From an uncultured Bacteroidales bacterium (GTDB lineage: Bacteria; Bacteroidota; Bacteroidia; Bacteroidales; UBA932), in NCBI GenBank assembly GCA_947305645.1, contig CAMZEC010000003.1, positions 1 through 64,000 on the forward strand: a DNA stretch of 64,000 nucleotides, read 5' to 3'. This document shows positions 58,937 to 64,000 of the stretch, in pieces. Every line of letters starts with the position of its first letter. Position 1 is the first letter of the stretch. The translations under genes and the position numbers were made by a program. The notes beneath the pieces were generated by a model. The model searched no databases and was not told the origin of the DNA. It worked only from the letters and a program-made list of their open reading frames with translations.

Positions 58937-61699
58937 ATGAAGAAGAACTTTTTTAGTATGGTCTTGAAGTTAAGCGCAATCTTTTTCCTGACCTCACTCG
59001 CGATTGCTTGCGCAAAAGAAGTTTGTTATGAAGTTCAAGATAACTATAGTCCGACCATTATTGCGAGTTTGGAGCAGCCTCGGATTTCAAAGACTTTTTT
59101 GAGTACGAACCAAGATGGAGTTGGCAAGATTAAATGGCTTGCAGGGGACATGATTAGTTTGTTCTATGGTACTAAATACTATTATTTTAAAGCTGATCAA
59201 GGAGGTTCACAGACGACCACTTTCACAATTAGTGGAAGAATGCAAGGAACCGTGATCCCTAGCGATAATGTTTGGGCATTGTATCCCGACAGCGATAATG
59301 TTTCTTGTGACGGATCCTCTATTTCTTCCAGTCTGCCCTATATACAAACCGGTATCCCGTATTCATTCGGGGATGACCTGTGCCCAATGGTGGCACATTC
59401 TAATACGAACAATCTTAATTTCCGCAACATCTGTGGAGGTATCAAGATTACATTTAGGAGGGCAGATATTAAAACAATTCGTTTTAAAGCAAACAATGGA
59501 GGAAGCCTTGCCGGATTGTATAAAGTTTCTTTCGATGGCGATGCCCCAGTCCTTACTGTATCTAGTGGTGTTTCGGAGGTCACTTTGGAGTCAGGTGGCG
59601 TATTCTCCCCCGAGACCCCTTATTATATTATTTGTTTTCCTGCTGATCTCAGCCAGGGATTCACCATAACATTGGAGACGGAGAACGAAACTGGTGAGTT
59701 TGTGTATACTTCGCCGGTATCAATTAAGCGTTCTTGTTTTGGAAGAAAGGAACATATTGATGATTATGCTACTTTTAACAAGCAGGAAAACAGTAAGATA
59801 CATTATGTTACCACTGATTGTCTCCCTTTGGATTTTAGCCGATTCTCCCAGACACAACTGCAAACTATGTTTAGTGCAGCCATGCTGTCAAATACTTACG
59901 ATGAAGATGCTAACGAAGGCGTTATTGAGTTTGAAGGGAAACTGGAGACTATAGGAACAGATGCTTTTTACCAGCAATCTACTCTTCGCTCAGTGGTTGT
60001 CCCGGAAGGAGTCCGGGAGATAGGGAGCTATGCTTTTAATCGTTGTACTTCTCTGTTCTCCGTTGAGCTTCCATCCACTCTGTCGTCCATAGGGCAAAGA
60101 TGTTTTACTTACTGCAGCTCGCTTAGAAACATCAACCTCCCCGAGTCTTTGGTCTCTATCGGATTCGCAGCTTTTAAAGATTGTTCAAATCTAAGAGAGG
60201 TCTTGATTCCCTCGCAAATTGGAACTATTAATGGGTCAACTTTTTATAACTGCACACACTTAAGTAGAGTTTCTTTTGCTGAAGGGTCTACGCTGACAGA
60301 TATTATTTATACTGCCAGTGCACCATATGCATCGTACGCAGATTATGATTTCTACGGGGCCTTTCAAAATTGTACCGCTCTTTCCAGTATCGATCTTCCG
60401 TCAGGGTTGGAACGAATTGGAGTGGCTGCTTTTTATGGTTCAGGCTTGCAAAGCATTTCAATACCGCAAGGAGTAACAACAATTGGTAATAGTGCTTTTA
60501 GCGGAACCAAGCTGACGGAGGTTACAATTCCATCATCGGTAAGCTCTTTGGGGTCTGCGTTTCATGATTGCGAACAATTGCGAACCGCAGAAGTGAAAGG
60601 CAACGCTATTTCCTTGAAAGATACGTTTAGTGCTTGTAAACAATTATCGACGGTTTCATTACCGCAAACAATAACTACATTGGACGGAACTTTCTATAAC
60701 TGTCAGTCATTGAGTGAAATTAATCTCCCCTCGTCTTTGGCAGAGATTGTCAACGGTGCTTTTTACAATTGTAAGGAGATGAAATCCATATCTTTGCCTT
60801 CATCTGTGGTTACTATTGGTGATAATGCATTTTATGGATGTCCACTCGAGTCTTTGACTATTCCTGACGGTGTTGCTACAATTGGGGAAAGCGCTTTCTG
60901 CTATGGCTGTTTTCAGCAGCTTGTCATTCCCTCAAGTGTGACGTCCATCGGTAAAGATGCCTTTTCGGGATGCTCGGAACTGACCAGTACTTTAGTCCCG
61001 TCTTCAGTTAGGGTATTGAGCGAATACACGTTTAGAAACTGCAGTTCCCTTACTGAAGTCACCGTTGAGAGCGCCACGGTCAAAAGTGAAGCGTTCGGAA
61101 ATTGCACAAGCCTTAAAACTGTATCTCTTGGTCGTAAGGTAGGTGCTATTTCATCACAAACTTTCGGTGGTTGTAGCTCTTTGGAGAAGTTCGTAAGTTC
61201 GTCCACATCCATAGAGGCTTCCGAGGACGGCAGGTGCCTGGTATCATATGATGGTACATTGTTAGCCTGTGCTCAAGGTGGTCTTACTTATTATGTTGTA
61301 CCGGTAACGACTCAGTCATATCCGATTGAGTATATTGGGGCCGGAGTATTCTATGATACGGATCTTACTTTGATAGTGCTACCGCCTGCTATTTTGGCAA
61401 TGGGAACATTCTCGTTCAGAAGCAAGGGCCTTAAGGATATCTATATATCATCTGCAACCCCGCCGGAACTCGAGTGGTCTAACAATGTGATAAATAGTTC
61501 CATGGGCGGCTGGATGGTTGGTACCACTTATCCGCCTATACATGTGGATACAAATATCCATGTTCCAGAAACCTCATTGGATGCCTATGCGTCTGAATGG
61601 GCTGATTACAAGTTCAAGATTATTCCTTATTCTGGCCTGCCATACTATGATGGTGGTGATGGCATTCAAGGTTATATCGAAACAGATTATAATTGGTAA
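58937..61699 (+). CDS. BspA-type leucine-rich-repeat surface lipoprotein
   Basis: ATG 58937 (MKKNFFSMVLKLSAIFFLTSLAIAC) starts a lipoprotein signal. The track ATG 58928 adds three residues. The 920-residue protein has an N-terminal fimbrillin-like beta region (about 30-270, KIKWLAGDMISLFYG). From about residue 320, tandem LRR_5 repeats of about 22-24 residues follow (I...AFYGC..L.S+.+P..V). BspA proteins act in adhesion and interaction with host or other microbes. Base composition is AT-richer than the rest of the window. It is followed after 5 nt by the FISUMP gene. Confidence 0.9.
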   Translation: MKKNFFSMVLKLSAIFFLTSLAIACAKEVCYEVQDNYSPTIIASLEQPRISKTFLSTNQDGVGKIKWLAGDMISLFYGTKYYYFKADQGGSQTTTFTISGRMQGTVIPSDNVWALYPDSDNVSCDGSSISSSLPYIQTGIPYSFGDDLCPMVAHSNTNNLNFRNICGGIKITFRRADIKTIRFKANNGGSLAGLYKVSFDGDAPVLTVSSGVSEVTLESGGVFSPETPYYIICFPADLSQGFTITLETENETGEFVYTSPVSIKRSCFGRKEHIDDYATFNKQENSKIHYVTTDCLPLDFSRFSQTQLQTMFSAAMLSNTYDEDANEGVIEFEGKLETIGTDAFYQQSTLRSVVVPEGVREIGSYAFNRCTSLFSVELPSTLSSIGQRCFTYCSSLRNINLPESLVSIGFAAFKDCSNLREVLIPSQIGTINGSTFYNCTHLSRVSFAEGSTLTDIIYTASAPYASYADYDFYGAFQNCTALSSIDLPSGLERIGVAAFYGSGLQSISIPQGVTTIGNSAFSGTKLTEVTIPSSVSSLGSAFHDCEQLRTAEVKGNAISLKDTFSACKQLSTVSLPQTITTLDGTFYNCQSLSEINLPSSLAEIVNGAFYNCKEMKSISLPSSVVTIGDNAFYGCPLESLTIPDGVATIGESAFCYGCFQQLVIPSSVTSIGKDAFSGCSELTSTLVPSSVRVLSEYTFRNCSSLTEVTVESATVKSEAFGNCTSLKTVSLGRKVGAISSQTFGGCSSLEKFVSSSTSIEASEDGRCLVSYDGTLLACAQGGLTYYVVPVTTQSYPIEYIGAGVFYDTDLTLIVLPPAILAMGTFSFRSKGLKDIYISSATPPELEWSNNVINSSMGGWMVGTTYPPIHVDTNIHVPETSLDAYASEWADYKFKIIPYSGLPYYDGGDGIQGYIETDYNW

Positions 61700-61704
61700 T
61701 TATT

Positions 61705-64000
61705 ATGATAACTCCTAAAAACAAACTTCTGTTTGTTGGCGTATTGGTTGGGGTGATTGGCTGTATGCAAGAGTTGCCAACAGATATGGCAGAGCAATTA
61801 ATCGAAAAGAAGTTTCAGGTAATAGCTGGCAGTACAAAGACAGAATTGCAAGAGGGCGGCGCTGTCTATTGGAACGCTGGAGATAAGATTAGCTATTATA
61901 GTTCTGATGGCGGGCCAATAAATAGTGCCTTTGTGGAGAATGCCGGTCCAAAATCTGAGATGCTGGCACTTATAGGGAAAAATGATCCTTTCTTTGTTGC
62001 TGTTTATGGTGGTACTGGAATCACATCCAACACTGATTCGAAAATCGTGATTAAAGAAGCTGTTCCTAATGTACAAAATGGGCAGTTTAGCTCCGCTCAC
62101 GTTGCTGTAGCTTACAGTCCTACGACGGAGTCCCCATCCCTCTTTTTCCAGAATGTCACTAGTATAATCAAGTTTATTGTACCGGAAGGGATATACCTTG
62201 ACAAACTGGTTTTTAAGGCTACCGATGGAACCCAGATATCAGGGGATGTTTCAGTGTCGTTACATAGTGATATTGACTCGCAGTATGTTCCGGGTGGTCC
62301 TGATACTATAGAAGTGGATATATCCAATGGTCCTGGTACGTATTATTTTTCTATCTTGCCGGTTACACTTGGCGGTTTTAAGATTCAGATGCTTAAGGAT
62401 GATTGGGTATACTCAGAAAAAACCGTGTCGAAGCAACTTGTTATCGCTAAGGATTATCTATTAAATATCGGCAATATTAGTAATATAGCCGACACACACA
62501 CTACAGTTGGCGGTTATAAGTATATCTATCAAGTATCCGAAAGCGAGGAAGAATACGTAACTGTAAACCAAGCCAATATTGGATTCAAGGATAACCAGAT
62601 GATTCAGTTCGAGCTTAAGGCTGGCATCAAGCGTTTAGAAACAAAGGAGTACAAAGTAACGGTTAATCCGGAAGGAGAAACGGCTTTTATCGGCTCTGTT
62701 ACAAGTTTGGCAGCATCTTCTGAAAGACAAAGTGATTCTTATGGCAGTAAATATGATAGGGTTACTAAACCTTTCGAATTAGTGGTAGGAGGCGTGATTA
62801 AAGATAGGTTTTCTATTGATGCACATTATGACCGACCTGTCGATAATGGAATTGGTTATTTTGAAGTATCAGATATCGTAAAACAGGGGTGTGATATTGT
62901 AAAGAATGATAATCTTACCACAGAACTTCTGAGAGTATATGATGTCAAATATCACCTTTGTGCTTGTTTCGAAGGCCATGATACTGGAGTATCTGGCAGA
63001 GGTCTCTCTATTCCTTTTGACATTACTATGAGGGCGGTTTACAAATCCGATACAGCAAGCGATCATAAATCTGACATTCCCATTTCAAATGCGGTTGATT
63101 TGAGCTCTTATGAAACGGCGAACAGTTACATAGTATCGGCTCCAGGAATATATAAGTTCCCTGCTTGTATGGGCAATACAACAGAGTCGGCGGGGTATGT
63201 TCATGGTGTAGAGATCTTATGGGAAACTTGGAATAACTTTGAGGCGGTTACTGAAAACAGCGTGATTTCCAAAGTCGATTTCGAGAATAATTGGATTTAT
63301 ATCCAGACACCGTCAACGCTAAGGCCAGGCAATGCCCTTGTTGCCGCTAAAGGATTGGACGGTTCAATAATCTGGAGCTGGCACATCTGGGTGCCAAAGA
63401 CGCCAATAAAAACCGCCTCATTTATGAACATCTTTGGCGTTGATGCCATGAGCCGCAACCTTGGAGCTTTGATAGATGCAAGTGGTTCTAATGATGAGGC
63501 TGAAGATATTGAGTCATGCGGCCTTCTTTATCAATGGGGACGCAAAGATCCATTCCCCGGGGTAGGTATCATGGAAGTTAGCACAAAAGCTGCTACAACC
63601 AGCAAACCCTTGGCTGCCATATCTAAAAATCAGATTACTATTGATTATTCTATCGCCAACCCTACAGTATTTGCTTATAATTCTGCTACCGCTGTGGCGC
63701 CTGATTATGAAGGAAAGAGTTGGACGATTGAATCAACAAAAGAGGCATGGGGGACTTACGATACAAAAGGTATTTATGACCCCTGTCCTCCTGGATATAG
63801 GGTTCCGGATACGGACGGCTATTATCCAGTGTGGGGTTCAGATGGATGGGAGTTTAATCCAGATCTCTATTGGTTTAAATTAGGAGGTGCGGTATTCCCC
63901 TATGCTGGATACAGAGATGATTGTGGTGGCGCGTGGCAACACGCTACCGATCGGTCTGCCGTGTGGAGCGCCGATCAGTATTCCGGGGATAAAGCTTATA
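61705..64000 (+). CDS. Lipoprotein with fimbrillin-like and FISUMP (Fib_succ_major) domains, 3' truncated
   Basis: Not in the ORF track because it runs off the window. I translated it from ATG 61705 and found no stop in 765 codons. It has a lipobox GVIGC (Cys20), then a fimbrillin-like beta domain (FQVIAGSTKT... VYWNAGDKISYYSS) like the neighbouring LRR protein. From about residue 575 it has a Fib_succ_major domain: SRNLGALIDA, SCGLLYQWGRKDPFPG, YDPCPPGYRVPD, FPYAGYRDDCGG and VWSADQYS. This domain adopts a C-type-lectin-like fold in related proteins. AT-rich like its neighbour. Likely surface-exposed. Confidence 0.85.
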   Translation, partial: MITPKNKLLFVGVLVGVIGCMQELPTDMAEQLIEKKFQVIAGSTKTELQEGGAVYWNAGDKISYYSSDGGPINSAFVENAGPKSEMLALIGKNDPFFVAVYGGTGITSNTDSKIVIKEAVPNVQNGQFSSAHVAVAYSPTTESPSLFFQNVTSIIKFIVPEGIYLDKLVFKATDGTQISGDVSVSLHSDIDSQYVPGGPDTIEVDISNGPGTYYFSILPVTLGGFKIQMLKDDWVYSEKTVSKQLVIAKDYLLNIGNISNIADTHTTVGGYKYIYQVSESEEEYVTVNQANIGFKDNQMIQFELKAGIKRLETKEYKVTVNPEGETAFIGSVTSLAASSERQSDSYGSKYDRVTKPFELVVGGVIKDRFSIDAHYDRPVDNGIGYFEVSDIVKQGCDIVKNDNLTTELLRVYDVKYHLCACFEGHDTGVSGRGLSIPFDITMRAVYKSDTASDHKSDIPISNAVDLSSYETANSYIVSAPGIYKFPACMGNTTESAGYVHGVEILWETWNNFEAVTENSVISKVDFENNWIYIQTPSTLRPGNALVAAKGLDGSIIWSWHIWVPKTPIKTASFMNIFGVDAMSRNLGALIDASGSNDEAEDIESCGLLYQWGRKDPFPGVGIMEVSTKAATTSKPLAAISKNQITIDYSIANPTVFAYNSATAVAPDYEGKSWTIESTKEAWGTYDTKGIYDPCPPGYRVPDTDGYYPVWGSDGWEFNPDLYWFKLGGAVFPYAGYRDDCGGAWQHATDRSAVWSADQYSGDKAY

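Noticed and set aside
59900-61300. Tandem repeats as a possible CRISPR or satellite array
   Set aside because: The periodicity is at protein level (LRR_5 units of about 22-24 residues) with divergent DNA, so it is the LRR gene itself.
63641-63883. 80-codon ORF in the track near the right edge
   Set aside because: It is a shadow in another frame of the open FISUMP gene starting at 61705, which the track missed because it has no stop in the window.
61705-64000. Diversity-generating retroelement target
   Set aside because: Only the fold type suggests it. No reverse transcriptase, template repeat or variable-repeat pair is visible in the window, so it is kept as a check and not called as a feature.

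Overview
The window looks like a chromosomal contig from a Bacteroidales bacterium, probably a gut or rumen lineage. The evidence is SusC/SusD proteins, BACON-domain lipoproteins, S-type sulfatases, a BlaI/M56 pair, BspA-type leucine-rich repeats, a Fib_succ_major (FISUMP) domain, and promoters of the Bacteroidetes type (TTTG or TTG, about 20 bp, TAnnTTTG). Most of it is GC-rich (high fifties percent by eye) and densely packed. The last 5.5 kb is clearly AT-richer. The exact genus cannot be fixed from sequence alone. No rRNA, tRNA, IS element or CRISPR array was seen.

Layout. 1-2030: the end of der and a serine esterase-like hydrolase. 2061-2112: a perfect 22-bp hairpin. 2193-13341: a translationally coupled run xseA-xseB-glgB-debranching enzyme-glycogen synthase-like GT-GH57-glgP-ribF, so a glycogen synthesis and breakdown operon bracketed by exonuclease VII and FAD synthesis. 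13382-18610: alaS and a gene fusing an LptF/LptG permease to methionyl-tRNA formyltransferase. 18607-30726 (minus): an atypical SusC/D operon in the order Tat-type FAD oxidoreductase, SusC with a C-terminal OmpA domain, BACON lipoprotein, SusD, BACON lipoprotein, and two metallo-beta-lactamase-fold lipoproteins. 30963-34213 (minus): sulfatase and GH27 alpha-galactosidase, flanked by 50-bp inverted repeats. 34421-41139 (plus): thioredoxin-like lipoprotein, BlaI, BlaR1-like M56 protease, and outer-membrane barrel protein. 41649-48318: histidine degradation (ftcD, hutU, hutH, hutI). 48339-52274: a small OMP, a lipoprotein, a YifB/ComM ATPase and tsaE. 52258-58473: a second sulfatase and FAD oxidoreductase pair, divergent from a sodium:solute symporter and a metallophosphoesterase. 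58474-58936: a terminator, a promoter and a long leader with potential stems. 58937-64000: an AT-rich island with a BspA-type LRR lipoprotein and a FISUMP lipoprotein cut by the window edge.

The strongest unexpected signal is a set of palindromic repeats that sit in frame inside housekeeping genes. Two related elements of roughly 170-200 bp with imperfect terminal inverted repeats lie inside fmt and hutI. A shorter 26-27 bp repeat (read as CHPERSEGS, SFAGAQDD or VILSDSEES) lies inside xseA, inside hutU, at the C-terminus of hutU, and between ftcD and hutU. This resembles the in-frame palindromic elements of Rickettsia. Other notable points are the SusC-OmpA fusion, the LptFG-Fmt fusion, several promoters that abut start codons (likely leaderless mRNAs), and a 110-bp palindrome at the tsaE promoter.
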